A stretch of DNA of 64,000 nt from Urinicoccus timonensis (GCF_900232945.1 NZ_OCTU01000001.1:764542-828541); one strand, 5' to 3'. Shown: positions 40,854 to 51,594, counted from the first letter of the stretch. Program-made: numbers and translations. Notes: a model not told the origin generated them from the letters alone.

Positions 40854-43800
40854 CTAGTCTAGAAAATATCTTTTTCTCAAGAGAACTAGACCCACAAGAG
40901 CCAGTCCACTCAAGTATACAAGGCCTAAATCTTCCACAAGACCTGTCTTGGGCAGGTTGTTGGGACCCCAAGGTTTGTTAGGACTATGGGGTGGATTATC
41001 TTGAGGATAATCTGGCTTTTCAGGCCTTTCTGGTGGAGTTTCTGGTGGAGTTTCCGGTTCTTCCGGTGGTGTTTCCGGTGGAGTTTCCGGTTCTTCCGGT
41101 GGATTGTGGGGTGGTCTTTCAGGCTTTTCAGTATTCTTAGCCTTGATGACAAAACCTAATTGATCCTTACCATTGTCAAGAACTTCAAATTTAACATCAT
41201 AACCACTAGCATCATTTTCTACCAGTTCATACTTGTAGTTTGTAACTGTTTCGATGGCCTCTCCATTTTCATTAAAACTTATTGTTTTCTTGAATAATGG
41301 TAGGTTACTCTTCATATCTGTAAAATTGTTCTTTTCATTGACCACAAGTTGTAGAGGTTTGCCGTCTTTGTCAAGAACCTTTACCTTTATGATATTTCCA
41401 TTTTCATCCTTTATCGGATTGCCATCTTTATCTGTTTGATATTGATAGATGTCAAACTTCATTTCAGGCCGGTCTTTCTTGATTTCCTCACCATTGGCAT
41501 CAAAGAATTCTTTGAATAATCTGATGAAACGGTTCTTTTCAAGATAGACAGTAACTGTGTTAGAATCTCCAACCTTGTTTTCAAAAGCCATTTCTGCACT
41601 TGGGTCGACTAAACTCTTTAAATTAAAGAATTTATCTGCATCCCCAAGCTCATGTTCTTTACCATCTGTGCCAATATAAACAACTTTTCCATCTTTGATT
41701 TTTGCATCAAGTTCTGGAATCATCATTGGTAGAATAAAGTCACGATGATCACCACTAGCCAAACGATCCTTATCAGTTTCAATACTAATCTTAGTAACGT
41801 CTTTTAGTTTAAGTCCTTGTTGCTCGATTTGCTCTTTCGTATAATCTTCTCCGTTTATAGTGTACTTGATGGTGTATTTACCTTCATAACCTTTTTGTAC
41901 TTGAACAAAACCATTTAACACGGGCCTTAAACCTTTTTCTACTCCAGCAAATTGGTCAGCAATACTAAATTCTGAAACCATCAAGCCTGTTTTACCTGTT
42001 TCTTGGGTTGGAATATGATTATTGTATCTTAACTTATAATCAAATTTGTCACCAAACTTAAGCTCTGCATTACCTTCAAACCATTCTTTTGCATTACCTT
42101 CGTTAACAGGTTTGCCATCTTTATCATAGATTCTTAAGAATTTATCAACTTTACCACTCTTGTCTTTTTTGATAGTAACATTGGTACTTGCAAAGTAAAC
42201 TTTTCCCTTGTCCCCAAAGACAGCATGGTTGGTGTAAGTTTCACCGTGACCATTGTCAAGGTAGTCTTTAAATTCTTTCTTGTCAACTAAAACATCTTTT
42301 AGTTCAAATGTGAAATGTTTTGCACTTCCCCTTGGAGCAAGGAATTCTGGTAGCCAAGCAAGAACAGCTTGAACCTTTTCGCCTTTTTTAATTCTGCCTT
42401 CTTTAAGAGCTTCATCATATGCTTTTTGTAAAACTTTTTGTCTGTCGCCAGTTAAAGTTTTTAGATAAGCTTCTAAGTCTTCAACATACTTGTATTCAAT
42501 GCCTTTTTTCCATGCATTAACAGCATTTTCATCTTTAAAGATTTCAGCGTTGACTCCGCCCTTCTTTAAGGCTTCTGCATTAACTGTTAGATTAAGTTTT
42601 GTACCACCAGCTAGCTTAAAGATATTTGGCAGAATATCCATAATCAAGGTATCTTTCTTGTACTTATAGTGACCGTTTTCATAGTCCTCTGGTTTAGTAC
42701 TAGGTGTTTTACCTTGCTTGATATCATAAAGATCCTTATCTGTCTTTGTCATTTGGTTGACGCTGACATCAATTGTGAAATCAATCTTTTGATCTTTTTC
42801 CTTACCATCTTTATCTTTTTCACTAATATCAATAGCATCATCCTTGTTAGAATTCTTATCTACTTTTGGATGTTCTTCGTCAAGTGTGTCATCTGTACTT
42901 GGATAATCAATTGTGATTTCGGCATCGTTTTTAAATCCAGCTTCATCCTTATCCTTATCCCCGTCAGCACCTGGCTTATTGTCTCCGCCAGCACTTTCGA
43001 TACATTGACCGATAATTCCAGGATGACATAATTTATGCTTCCAGTTATTATCTTCTCCAAAGATGCCAGGACCTTGTTCTTTCTTTGGTAACTTGTATTG
43101 AGCAAAGTTTTTAAAGAATGCTCTGTTATAACCTTGTTCAAGCATATAGTAGCCCATAAGGTCAATTTCTTTTTCCTTAAATTTGGCTATAGCATTCTTT
43201 GTATCTTCATCTGCAGATCCTGCAAGTTCTTCTAAAGATTTAATACCATCTTTTTCTGTTAAGATATACCAAGGATTGATTGTGCCACCCTTTTTGCTTT
43301 CAAGTGGCTTACCGTCAATGGCTAGATCTTTGTCTCCTAAGTCTCCGCCTTTTTTAGCAGTGTATTTACCATCTTTGAATTCAACAAGGTCAACAATTTT
43401 AATTGTGCCTTTTTCAATGGCTTCGTTAACTCTCTTGTAAGCTTCAGTCATGATTTCAATGAACTTTTCTTCATTTTTTAAATCTGAAACTTTGTACTCA
43501 GTTTTCTTACCATCTTTTGTAATTCCATTTGCCAAGATATCTCTGACTTCCTTGTTGACATACATATCTTTGTTTGTCAAAGGCTTGCCAAATTCATCGG
43601 TATGTGGAATTTCAACATCAGGAACGATAACTGCTGTAATGCCAAACTTCTTAGTCTTTTGTGGTGTGATTGCACCGCCAATTGTGATGTTTGGTTTTAA
43701 TTCTACACGAATGGCATTAAAGCGCATATCGTCAAACTTGTAAGTGCCTTTGCTTTCGTCAAGATAAGCTAGAGCCATCTTACCCATTTCTTCAGACATC

Positions 43801-46800
43801 TTGTTTTTAATTTTCTCTAATTCTTGCTTTACTTCTTGAACTGTTTTTCCTTCAGTTTTAACATTTTCAAGTAATTCATTAAACATATGAGTTAGAGTGC
43901 CGTAACAGTCTGTTGTTTCATCATAGGTTTTCTTGATAAAATCTTTAAAAGATTCTTTAAAGGCATCTTTTGTTGCTTGAGCATCTTCTTTTTCTTCAAC
44001 TGTAAAACTTTCTGCATCTTTCTTGAACTTTTCAAGTTGGTCCTTGTAAGCTTCTTGGACAGGGCTTGAGAATTTATTAGAATTCTTATCATTGCTATCA
44101 TAAGAATCGTTCTTCTTATAGAAAGCATTGATAACCTTAATCCGAATTTGACCCTTGTCACTGTCACGAGTCACTTTTACAGTAACCTTATTTCCATCGT
44201 TGTCAATTTCAATTGTTCCTTCATTGCTAGTTTTTAGAGCTTCTTCAATTTGTTCTTTAGTGATTTTCCACTCTTTTCCAACAGCTATAAATTCACCATC
44301 TACATAGCCCCTGCTTACGCCAAGGCGGATGTTAGCAAGTTGGTCTAAGAAGAAATATTGGTCAGTGCCTTTGAATTCTTTTTGTTCATCTTCAGCTTTT
44401 TTCTTCGCTTCATTCCATTTTTCAACTGTATCGTTGATGATGATTTCATCATAAACTAGACGGTTGTCCATGTTGTAGTCTTCTACGACAATAGATGTGT
44501 CTCTGTCCTCTGGGAATAAAACTCCATCGCTATTATTAAAGCCGATTTCCCAAAGAAGTGTACGGTCTAATTCAACTTTCTTGCCTTCTTTTTGGATTTC
44601 AACTGTTTTTCCATTTAAAACAAATTGTGCTCCATCAAAGCGTTTTGCAAGTTCTTTTTGAATCTTATCAAGTATCGCTAGTTGTTTTTTAGTAGCTTCA
44701 TCAACATTTTTCTTTTCTTCTTCAGATTTCTTATCATAAGCAGCTTTTGCTTCTAATAAAGGTTTAAGAAGTTGATCTCTTTGTATATGATCAGAATCTC
44801 TGTAGAAGATGTTAAAGAAGTTATAGTCTGGAATGTCTTTAAATTCCTTTGGAGCGTCCTTGAAGAATAATGTCTTTCCGCTTTCCTTTATCTTTAAAGT
44901 AAAGTACTTGTCAACAGTTTTCGTTTCAAGTTCAATTCCATCTTCATTTTTAAAGATTGATTTTTCTTCAAACTCTTTACTGTTTGGATCTTTTGGATCA
45001 TACAAATGATTTGGAGCCAGATACTTGGCTTGTACATCAGCATGGATATTGTAAACAACATCCTTGCCAGCTAAGAAGCCTGGGAATCTAAAAGCAAATT
45101 TTGCATTTTGCACTGCGTCAAAGATATTCTTTTCATCAGTGATGACTTTTTTTGCTTTGTCATCCTTGCCTAAAGTTTGGATCACTTTTTGAATATCGAA
45201 TGGCGCAATAACTTTTGCTTCTTTGCCATCAGCGCTCATAAGATAAGTGTCTTTGTCGTTACCTTTTTTAACGTAAACACGGCCATTAAGTTCATAGTAA
45301 TCGGCTTTGTTTGTGCTTCCGTAGTATCTTTGAGTTTTTTCATCTACAACGTAGTCTTTCTTATCTTTTGTATAGATTTCTACAAGTTTTCTTACTAGAG
45401 AACCTCTTGTTAATCCTTCATAGAATTTATCGCCAATAACATCATCTTTAGCTTCAACAAATTTTGTACCATCGTAGTAGTACTTACTAATAATTGATTC
45501 GAATTTTTTTGGATCATTTTTTTCAACGTAGTTTTTGTTGTTAACAAAGATTGATGTTTCATTTGTATCTACATGGATGATTCTACCATCATAAGAACCT
45601 GTACATCCAGTTGTAGGATCTGTTGTTTGGGTTTTAACTACAGCATCATTGCCATTCTTGTCTTTTTTCTTGGCGTGGATAAACTTATAATTTTTGCCAT
45701 CAGATTCTTTTGTTACGGTAATGTCCTTCATTGGACGACCAAACTTGTCAATGAGCATTAAGCCTTCTTTGTAGACTAAACCATCAACAATATGTCCGTC
45801 TTTAAAGACTGCATTTTCGACTCTCTTCAAGTTTTTCTTTTGATCTTCTGTTGGCTTATCTACTTTTTTTCCAGTTCCGTCAATCCAAGCTTCTTTTTCA
45901 CCTTTTAATCCATCTTGATTAATCAGGTATTTAAGATCTTTGTCACCAATTTTTTGGAAGATTTTATCTTCTACGATGGTTCCACCATAGGAAATGCCAT
46001 CCTTGCCTTCTTCTGTGACTGTAACTTGTTTACCTTCAAAGGTTGGTGTAACTGTAGGATCGGCTTCTGTTTTTCCATCTTCAGTTTTATTAGAAACATT
46101 ACCTTCATAAACATCTTTTTCAGATGTATATGAAATAAGCTCATTACCACGAAGTTCGTAAGTTTTTTCTTTAGTGATAACTTTTCCATCTTTAAAGTCT
46201 CCGACCTTTTCGTAAGAACCATCAGCATTCTTTTTCCAAAGGCTTTGCGCTTGATGCTTATCATCACTAAGTCTTACTTGATAAGTTACTGCATCAGCTC
46301 CTGTGCCAAGTGTACCTTCAAGAACAGTTTTTGTTGCTACATCATGTGCGTTTCCATCTCCATCAATATAACTTTTGCCATCTTTCGATTCTAAGATTAC
46401 ATTTGTAAGTGTTTCTTTATCGATAGCTTTTCCATCATATTTTAATGTTCCATCTTGATCAACTTTAAACTTTTCATCCTTATTAAACTTTTGCAAGTCT
46501 AATTTTAAGGTATACGTTCCGTCACCATTGTCATGGTAGTTAAGTCCTGACTTGTGGATAAAGTCTGCAAAGTTACCATCGAAGTTCTTTGGTGCAGTGA
46601 TGGTGATGTCTACTGATGAAAGTGGAAGTGAATCTCCATTAGGTGAGTTCACAATAACTTTATCAATGTAAGCATCTGACTTCTTAAGAATTGTAAAGAA
46701 ATCAAACACCTTATCAGTATTGCCATCAACGATACCATCTTGAGTCTTTCCCGCATCAACATCTTCTTGTGGATTATCTTTATCATGACTACCGATACCA

Positions 46801-48335
46801 CTAAGGTCTGTTTCGTTTTCGTAGCCCTTCTTAGTGATTAAGAATTTCTTTGTAACTGTTTTGGCATCTGTTCCTTCAAGCGTTAGTTCAAAGCCTTCGT
46901 GGAAGGCTGCTTTAAAGCCCTTCATATTGAACTTCAATTGAGCTATACCAAAGTTTTGGTCTGCTGTTGTTTCAAAATAATATTCACCAGTAGTCTCATC
47001 TTTTTGAAGTTCAACTGCCTTGCCATTCAAAAATACTAAATTACTTAAGCTTGGGTCTGGTACTGATACATCGCCTACATTTTTTAAGTTTTTAATTGTA
47101 AACTTAAATTTCTTTCCTTGCTCTTCTTTATCTTTATTTACTTGGAATAAAAGTTTAAAGTCTGTAGCATCAGGAATGTAGTAGGTATCATCTGTAAGTT
47201 CTTTTCCAGCTTTTCCATTATTATCTAAAGGAAATATTGATATTTCTGGACTTCCTTCAGTGTACTTTGGATCCACTTTGCCATTTTTAATTGCTTCTGT
47301 AAGATTAGTTTCTGCCTTCTTGAAAGCATCAACCAAATCTTGCAATGTTTTAGCATCTGTTGTCCGAGGATTTTCAGGATTTAGTGCATCTTCTAAAGCT
47401 TTTTTTGCATCTTCATAAGCTTTATATAGCTTCTTTGCCTCATCAGTAGAATTGTCTGCAATTCCAGGTACATAAGGTGTTTCTTGAAGTTTGTCTAATG
47501 CACCTTTCTCATCCTCATCCAACTTGCGAGGTGGTGTAAAACTTCCAACTTTTTGGTTGAAGTCATCCACTTCTTTCTGGGTTAACTTCCCTTCCTTGGC
47601 TTTCTTTTTAAGTGCTTCATATTCTGCTTGAATTTGATAGAACTCTTTTGTTCTACCTGCATCAGTAAAGCGGTCCAAGACTTCCTTGTTAAGCTTATCT
47701 GCTCCAGTTTCTTCAATCTTCTTAAAGAGCTTTTCATTGTATTCCTTTTGAAGTGCCGCTTTTTTCTTAGGATCTTTCTCAGCCTTGATTTTTCCTTGCA
47801 AGTCGCTTAAGTCTTCATCCTTTTTAGGGTCAACTTGTGGCGTTTCTTTTTTGTCTTCCGGTTTTGTACCGGTACCTTCTTTCGGATCTTCCGATTTTTT
47901 GGTCTCATTTTCGCCAACAGCTGGCTCTGTCGAGGCTGGACTTGCTTGGGCCGGTTTTACCGGACCTTCCAAGGCTTCTTCTTTTGGAGCTTGAGCTGAA
48001 GGAGCTTGAGCCGGAGGAGTTTGGTCTAGATTTTCCTTTTGTAGATCTTCCTGGCCAGTTTCCTCTTTAGTTTTGGCTACAGACTCTTCTTCCTTCGCTT
48101 CCTCAGCTTGGTCTGGGGGAAGATTTGCTTCTTCCTTTCCTTGTCCTCCCTCCGAGTTTTTAACCTCTTCTCTAGCTTGCGCTTTGGGGGATTCTTCTTG
48201 GAAAGATGACTCTGCAAGGATTCCTTCTTCCTTAGGAGCTGGAAGTGAACCATCTTGGTCTTGAGCATAGACTTGGCTTCCTGTAAATAGGGCCAGCATC
48301 AAGAATAAAACGAGTATCCTTATTTTTCGATTCAT
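40854..48335 (-). CDS. Giant LPKTG-anchored surface protein (2493 residues)
   Basis: A secreted wall protein. Signal peptide 1-24. Residues about 30-180 are Glu/Lys/Pro-rich and disordered, and about 180-380 are helical and FIVAR-like (KKLYKAYEDAKKALEDAL). A very long, Lys/Asp-rich, mainly beta region has recurring KDGK and DGKPL turns. A Cna_B-like segment (PEMKFDIYQYQTDKDGN) follows, then a Pro/Glu repeat stalk (PPEEPETPPETPPEEP), LPKTG at 2461-2465, a hydrophobic helix and a charged tail. There are only a few cysteines. No enzyme motif was recognised; adhesin or matrix protein is likely. Its DNA is visibly more AT-rich than its neighbours, which suggests transfer or separate evolution. Confidence 0.88.
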   Translation of the reverse strand: MNRKIRILVLFLMLALFTGSQVYAQDQDGSLPAPKEEGILAESSFQEESPKAQAREEVKNSEGGQGKEEANLPPDQAEEAKEEESVAKTKEETGQEDLQKENLDQTPPAQAPSAQAPKEEALEGPVKPAQASPASTEPAVGENETKKSEDPKEGTGTKPEDKKETPQVDPKKDEDLSDLQGKIKAEKDPKKKAALQKEYNEKLFKKIEETGADKLNKEVLDRFTDAGRTKEFYQIQAEYEALKKKAKEGKLTQKEVDDFNQKVGSFTPPRKLDEDEKGALDKLQETPYVPGIADNSTDEAKKLYKAYEDAKKALEDALNPENPRTTDAKTLQDLVDAFKKAETNLTEAIKNGKVDPKYTEGSPEISIFPLDNNGKAGKELTDDTYYIPDATDFKLLFQVNKDKEEQGKKFKFTIKNLKNVGDVSVPDPSLSNLVFLNGKAVELQKDETTGEYYFETTADQNFGIAQLKFNMKGFKAAFHEGFELTLEGTDAKTVTKKFLITKKGYENETDLSGIGSHDKDNPQEDVDAGKTQDGIVDGNTDKVFDFFTILKKSDAYIDKVIVNSPNGDSLPLSSVDITITAPKNFDGNFADFIHKSGLNYHDNGDGTYTLKLDLQKFNKDEKFKVDQDGTLKYDGKAIDKETLTNVILESKDGKSYIDGDGNAHDVATKTVLEGTLGTGADAVTYQVRLSDDKHQAQSLWKKNADGSYEKVGDFKDGKVITKEKTYELRGNELISYTSEKDVYEGNVSNKTEDGKTEADPTVTPTFEGKQVTVTEEGKDGISYGGTIVEDKIFQKIGDKDLKYLINQDGLKGEKEAWIDGTGKKVDKPTEDQKKNLKRVENAVFKDGHIVDGLVYKEGLMLIDKFGRPMKDITVTKESDGKNYKFIHAKKKDKNGNDAVVKTQTTDPTTGCTGSYDGRIIHVDTNETSIFVNNKNYVEKNDPKKFESIISKYYYDGTKFVEAKDDVIGDKFYEGLTRGSLVRKLVEIYTKDKKDYVVDEKTQRYYGSTNKADYYELNGRVYVKKGNDKDTYLMSADGKEAKVIAPFDIQKVIQTLGKDDKAKKVITDEKNIFDAVQNAKFAFRFPGFLAGKDVVYNIHADVQAKYLAPNHLYDPKDPNSKEFEEKSIFKNEDGIELETKTVDKYFTLKIKESGKTLFFKDAPKEFKDIPDYNFFNIFYRDSDHIQRDQLLKPLLEAKAAYDKKSEEEKKNVDEATKKQLAILDKIQKELAKRFDGAQFVLNGKTVEIQKEGKKVELDRTLLWEIGFNNSDGVLFPEDRDTSIVVEDYNMDNRLVYDEIIINDTVEKWNEAKKKAEDEQKEFKGTDQYFFLDQLANIRLGVSRGYVDGEFIAVGKEWKITKEQIEEALKTSNEGTIEIDNDGNKVTVKVTRDSDKGQIRIKVINAFYKKNDSYDSNDKNSNKFSSPVQEAYKDQLEKFKKDAESFTVEEKEDAQATKDAFKESFKDFIKKTYDETTDCYGTLTHMFNELLENVKTEGKTVQEVKQELEKIKNKMSEEMGKMALAYLDESKGTYKFDDMRFNAIRVELKPNITIGGAITPQKTKKFGITAVIVPDVEIPHTDEFGKPLTNKDMYVNKEVRDILANGITKDGKKTEYKVSDLKNEEKFIEIMTEAYKRVNEAIEKGTIKIVDLVEFKDGKYTAKKGGDLGDKDLAIDGKPLESKKGGTINPWYILTEKDGIKSLEELAGSADEDTKNAIAKFKEKEIDLMGYYMLEQGYNRAFFKNFAQYKLPKKEQGPGIFGEDNNWKHKLCHPGIIGQCIESAGGDNKPGADGDKDKDEAGFKNDAEITIDYPSTDDTLDEEHPKVDKNSNKDDAIDISEKDKDGKEKDQKIDFTIDVSVNQMTKTDKDLYDIKQGKTPSTKPEDYENGHYKYKKDTLIMDILPNIFKLAGGTKLNLTVNAEALKKGGVNAEIFKDENAVNAWKKGIEYKYVEDLEAYLKTLTGDRQKVLQKAYDEALKEGRIKKGEKVQAVLAWLPEFLAPRGSAKHFTFELKDVLVDKKEFKDYLDNGHGETYTNHAVFGDKGKVYFASTNVTIKKDKSGKVDKFLRIYDKDGKPVNEGNAKEWFEGNAELKFGDKFDYKLRYNNHIPTQETGKTGLMVSEFSIADQFAGVEKGLRPVLNGFVQVQKGYEGKYTIKYTINGEDYTKEQIEQQGLKLKDVTKISIETDKDRLASGDHRDFILPMMIPELDAKIKDGKVVYIGTDGKEHELGDADKFFNLKSLVDPSAEMAFENKVGDSNTVTVYLEKNRFIRLFKEFFDANGEEIKKDRPEMKFDIYQYQTDKDGNPIKDENGNIIKVKVLDKDGKPLQLVVNEKNNFTDMKSNLPLFKKTISFNENGEAIETVTNYKYELVENDASGYDVKFEVLDNGKDQLGFVIKAKNTEKPERPPHNPPEEPETPPETPPEEPETPPETPPERPEKPDYPQDNPPHSPNKPWGPNNLPKTGLVEDLGLVYLSGLALVGLVLLRKRYFLD
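41031..41104 (-). repeat. Pro/Glu coding repeats before the LPKTG anchor
   Basis: Repeated GGTGGAGTTTC/GGTTCTTCC units on the plus strand encode PPEEPETPPET-type repeats forming the wall-spanning stalk of the giant protein. Confidence 0.75.
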
Positions 48336-48397
48336 CTTTTTCCCCTCCTTTCTTTTTTATATTTGGAATGGTCTGGATAGACTCATCCCATAGTAAT

Positions 48398-48426
48398 ATT
48401 CTATACTTTCCATAAGCTTTTTTCAA
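48398..48426 (-). promoter_or_regulatory. Promoter of the giant surface protein operon
   Basis: TTGAAA (48421-48426), a 17-nt spacer and TAGAAT (48398-48403). The leader is about 56 nt and ends in AAAGGAGGGG. Confidence 0.8.
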
Positions 48427-48498
48427 CTCTTATAGACTTTTCTTTGGTTTTTTTGAAAGAATTTTAAGATAAGGTCCATTTTCCATAGATTTAAGCCA

Positions 48499-48537
48499 CA
48501 AAAAAAGCAAGGAAGGGAATTCCCTTTCTTGCTTTTA
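48499..48537 (-). terminator. Terminator after the PF06541 gene
   Basis: Long stem AGCAAGAAAGGGA/TCCCTTCCTTGCT followed by seven Ts on the minus strand. Confidence 0.9.
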
Positions 48538-49470
48538 ATGGATTTCTTCTAAATTCAAGCGCCGGCGTCGGCGGTTGAGGATTTCTTTTTTGTCCTGGAT
48601 TTCTTTCTTCAAGGCCTGGACAGCTTCTGGGTCTTGGCCGCTTTCCAAGAGGCCAATGAGGTCTCCTTGTCTTTGGATGATTTGGGTTTTTAAGAGGTTG
48701 GTCGGTTCCAGGTCGGCCTTGAGTTGGGCTTTTTCTAGGTCGATGTTTTCTTCAATGGCTTCTTTGATCCGCTTGCTTTCCAGGTCAAATTCTCTGAGTT
48801 TGGCCTTAATCCGGTCGGTCCGGTATTTTACATCAGGGTAGGCATTGATGAAACGATGGTAGAGGATGTTTTTATTGGTTACCAGGACTTTCATTTCTTG
48901 GCGAATTTCCTGGGTGTTGTCGGCCTTGGATCCTTCTACATTGACCCTAACCAGTTTCATGACGAAGTAGGACATCAAGAGGTCCACCAGCATGACCAGG
49001 ACAATGCAAAGGGCCAGGCCTTGTTTCCAAACCAGGGGCATCAAGGCCAAGCCGTCCATGATCCAGGGTTTAAAGACCCGGTCTATGGCCAGGCCTCCCA
49101 GGCCAAAAAGAACCAGGTTGCCAATCCAAATTCTCCCGTTGAGGTTCATGGGTCGGTTGCTATAGTCCCACCATCTAGCGTGGTAGTGGGCTTCTAAAAA
49201 GTAGGAAACCAGGTATTCCACCAGGCCACAGACTAGGAGGGAGACTAGGAAGACAAAGGCCAGGGAATGTTCTTGTTCTTGGAAGTTTTGGGTCACCAGG
49301 ATAATGAGGACAGACCCCAGGCCGTAGATGGGGCAATAGGGTCCTATTAGGAAGCCCCGGTTGACGAAGCGACCAAAGTCTATGAATTTTAAGCTGACTT
49401 CTATCATCCAACCCAGGACTGAAAAGACAAAAAAGAGGAAGATAAGGTTGATGAGGCTTTCAGATAGCAT
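48535..49470 (-). CDS. Putative ABC-transporter-type membrane protein (PF06541)
   Basis: A 311-residue protein. The first about 175 residues carry five hydrophobic segments and the PF06541 (CmpB-like) features FLFFVFSVLGWMIEVSL, NRGFLIGPYCPIYGLG and HARWWDYSNRPMNLNGRI. The remaining about 130 residues are a charged cytoplasmic coiled coil rich in Lys, Glu and Arg. Despite the family name, no ATPase lies nearby and transport is unproven. The leader contains a 9-bp inverted repeat. Confidence 0.82.
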   Translation of the reverse strand: MLSESLINLIFLFFVFSVLGWMIEVSLKFIDFGRFVNRGFLIGPYCPIYGLGSVLIILVTQNFQEQEHSLAFVFLVSLLVCGLVEYLVSYFLEAHYHARWWDYSNRPMNLNGRIWIGNLVLFGLGGLAIDRVFKPWIMDGLALMPLVWKQGLALCIVLVMLVDLLMSYFVMKLVRVNVEGSKADNTQEIRQEMKVLVTNKNILYHRFINAYPDVKYRTDRIKAKLREFDLESKRIKEAIEENIDLEKAQLKADLEPTNLLKTQIIQRQGDLIGLLESGQDPEAVQALKKEIQDKKEILNRRRRRLNLEEIH

Positions 49471-49489
49471 ATTTTTCTCCTTGGAATCT

Positions 49490-49521
49490 GCCCTATCCTT
49501 GGTCTTTTCTTGGGATAGGGC
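49490..49521 (-). promoter_or_regulatory. Inverted repeat in the leader of the PF06541 gene
   Basis: GCCCTATCC (49513-49521 read on the minus strand) pairs perfectly with GGATAGGGC (49490-49498) around a 14-nt loop. No T run follows. It may be a regulatory hairpin. Confidence 0.45.
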
Positions 49522-49534
49522 TTATGGATAGAAG

Positions 49535-49566
49535 AATCGACATGGAGCCTAGGCTCCATGTCGATT
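49535..49566 (-). terminator. 32-bp perfect palindrome after hppA, probable terminator
   Basis: Sixteen perfectly paired bases per arm centred at 49550/49551. The minus-strand tail (TTCTTCTAT) is a weak U tract. It lies 30 bp after the hppA stop, where a terminator is expected. Confidence 0.62.
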
Positions 49567-49596
49567 TCAATTTACTTTATAGTCTCTGGGTCTTTC

Positions 49597-51594
49597 TTAT
49601 AAGAGGATTCCTCCAAAGCTAATGAATAGGGGTGCAAAGACTAGAGATACAACGGTGATTAATTTAATTAGGATGTTTAGGGATGGACCAGAGGTATCTT
49701 TAAAGGGGTCACCTACTGTATCGCCTGTTACGGCTGCCTTATGGGCTACAGTTCCTTTTCCTCCATGGGCTCCACCTTCGATGTATTTCTTTGCATTATC
49801 CCAAGCTCCACCGGCGTTGGACATAAAGATGGCCATAAGAACCCCTGTAACTAGGGCTCCGGCTTGGAGGCCACCCAGGGCTTCTGTACCGATTAAGACA
49901 CCTACTAGGATTGGAACGATTACGGCAATCATTCCGGGAACGATCATTTCCTTTAGGGCTGCCCCGGTGGAAATGTCTACGCATTTTGCGTATTCGGGTT
50001 CTGCTTTTCCTTCCATGATGCCGGGGATTTCTTTGAATTGACGACGAACTTCGTCAATCATGGCTCCGGCAGCGTTTCCTACTGCAGACATGGTTAGGGC
50101 TGAGAAGGCGAAGGGTAGCATCCCTCCGATGAAGGTTCCGGCAATAACAGCTGGTTTGGAAATATCGATTCCTGTCAAACCGGTGGTTTGGATGTAGGAT
50201 ACGAATAGGGATAGGGCTGTTAGGGCTGCGGACCCAATGGCAAATCCCTTACCAATGGCTGCTGTGGTGTTTCCAACTGAGTCTAGGGAGTCGGTAATTT
50301 CACGTACTTCTTCTGGTAGTTCGCACATTTCGGCAATTCCACCGGCATTGTCGGCAATGGGGCCGTAGGCATCTACAGCAATGGTGGATGCAGTGGTGGC
50401 CAGCATTCCTACTGCGGCTAGGGCGATTCCATAAAGGCCGTCAATGGCTTCTATTGACCCACCGGATAGGTTGTAGGCCAGGATGATTCCTATGGCTAGA
50501 ACAATGATGGGGCCTACTGTGGACATCATCCCAACGGATAGGCCGGCGATGATGTTGGTGGAGTCTCCAGTAACGGATTCTTCAGCAATGTGGCGAACAG
50601 GTTTGTATTGGTCTGATGTGTAGTATTCTGTAATTTTAGAAATAATCAAGCCTACGCAAACTCCTACGATAACTGGAATGAAGAATTTCAAGTTTCCGAA
50701 GAAGTGGTTGGCTAAGATAGCTGATGCGATAATGGTGATGATACTGGCAATGTAGGTTCCCATGTTCAGGGCTTTTTGTGGGTTTTTGTCTCCACGGACG
50801 AAGAACATGGATACTACGGAAGCTAGGATCCCTACTGCTGCAATGGCAATCCCGTAGGATACACCGGCTTCAGCGTGGGACACAACACCTAGGGTGATAA
50901 CGGACAAAAGGGCTCCTACATAGGATTCGAATAGGTCGGCTCCCATTCCGGCAACGTCCCCTACGTTGTCTCCAACGTTATCGGCAATAACGGCTGGGTT
51001 TCTTGGGTCGTCTTCTGGGATTCCTGCTTCAACCTTTCCTACAAGGTCGGCTCCAACGTCGGCTGCCTTGGTGTAGATTCCTCCACCTACCCGGGCAAAT
51101 AGGGCGATGGATGAAGCTCCTAGGGAAAATCCGGTAATGATGTTTGCATCTTGGAAGATATAATATAAGATACTAATTCCGATAATTCCAAGTCCAACAA
51201 CGCAAAGTCCCATAACTGCACCACCTGAAAAGGCGATGTCTAGGGCTTTTCCCATTCCGTGTTGGTGGGCTGCATTGGCTGTACGAACGTTTGCCTTTGT
51301 GGCTACGTTCATGCCGATATAACCTGCACAAACACTAAATAGGGCTCCAATTAAAAAGCAAATAGCTGTTTTAAAGGAAATACCAATACCTAGGATAATA
51401 AATAAAGCGATAACGAAAATAATAAGAGATCGGTATTCTCTTTTTAAGAATGCCATTGCTCCATCGTGGATGTGACCGGAGATTTCTTTCATCCGGTCGC
51501 TGCCTTCGTCTTGCTTGCCTACAAAGGATGCCTTGTATAGGGCAAAGACGAGAGCAATTACACCCACTATGGCTGCAATAATTAAAATGTTCAT
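49597..51594 (-). CDS. hppA: Membrane-bound proton/sodium-pumping pyrophosphatase
   Basis: Couples pyrophosphate hydrolysis to ion export across the membrane. 665 residues and about 16 membrane helices. The active-site loop has [19 protein letters not shown] followed by [12 protein letters not shown]. The K+-dependence site reads GNTTAA, with Ala where K+-independent enzymes have Lys, so it should need potassium. Whether it pumps H+ or Na+ cannot be decided by eye. It follows secG by 26 bp and is probably cotranscribed from the secG promoter. Confidence 0.97.
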   Translation of the reverse strand: MNILIIAAIVGVIALVFALYKASFVGKQDEGSDRMKEISGHIHDGAMAFLKREYRSLIIFVIALFIILGIGISFKTAICFLIGALFSVCAGYIGMNVATKANVRTANAAHQHGMGKALDIAFSGGAVMGLCVVGLGIIGISILYYIFQDANIITGFSLGASSIALFARVGGGIYTKAADVGADLVGKVEAGIPEDDPRNPAVIADNVGDNVGDVAGMGADLFESYVGALLSVITLGVVSHAEAGVSYGIAIAAVGILASVVSMFFVRGDKNPQKALNMGTYIASIITIIASAILANHFFGNLKFFIPVIVGVCVGLIISKITEYYTSDQYKPVRHIAEESVTGDSTNIIAGLSVGMMSTVGPIIVLAIGIILAYNLSGGSIEAIDGLYGIALAAVGMLATTASTIAVDAYGPIADNAGGIAEMCELPEEVREITDSLDSVGNTTAAIGKGFAIGSAALTALSLFVSYIQTTGLTGIDISKPAVIAGTFIGGMLPFAFSALTMSAVGNAAGAMIDEVRRQFKEIPGIMEGKAEPEYAKCVDISTGAALKEMIVPGMIAVIVPILVGVLIGTEALGGLQAGALVTGVLMAIFMSNAGGAWDNAKKYIEGGAHGGKGTVAHKAAVTGDTVGDPFKDTSGPSLNILIKLITVVSLVFAPLFISFGGILL

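Noticed and set aside
42669..46267. Several open frames of 70-120 codons on both strands within the giant gene
   Set aside because: Composition shadows of a Lys/Asp-rich gene, without ribosome sites or family features.
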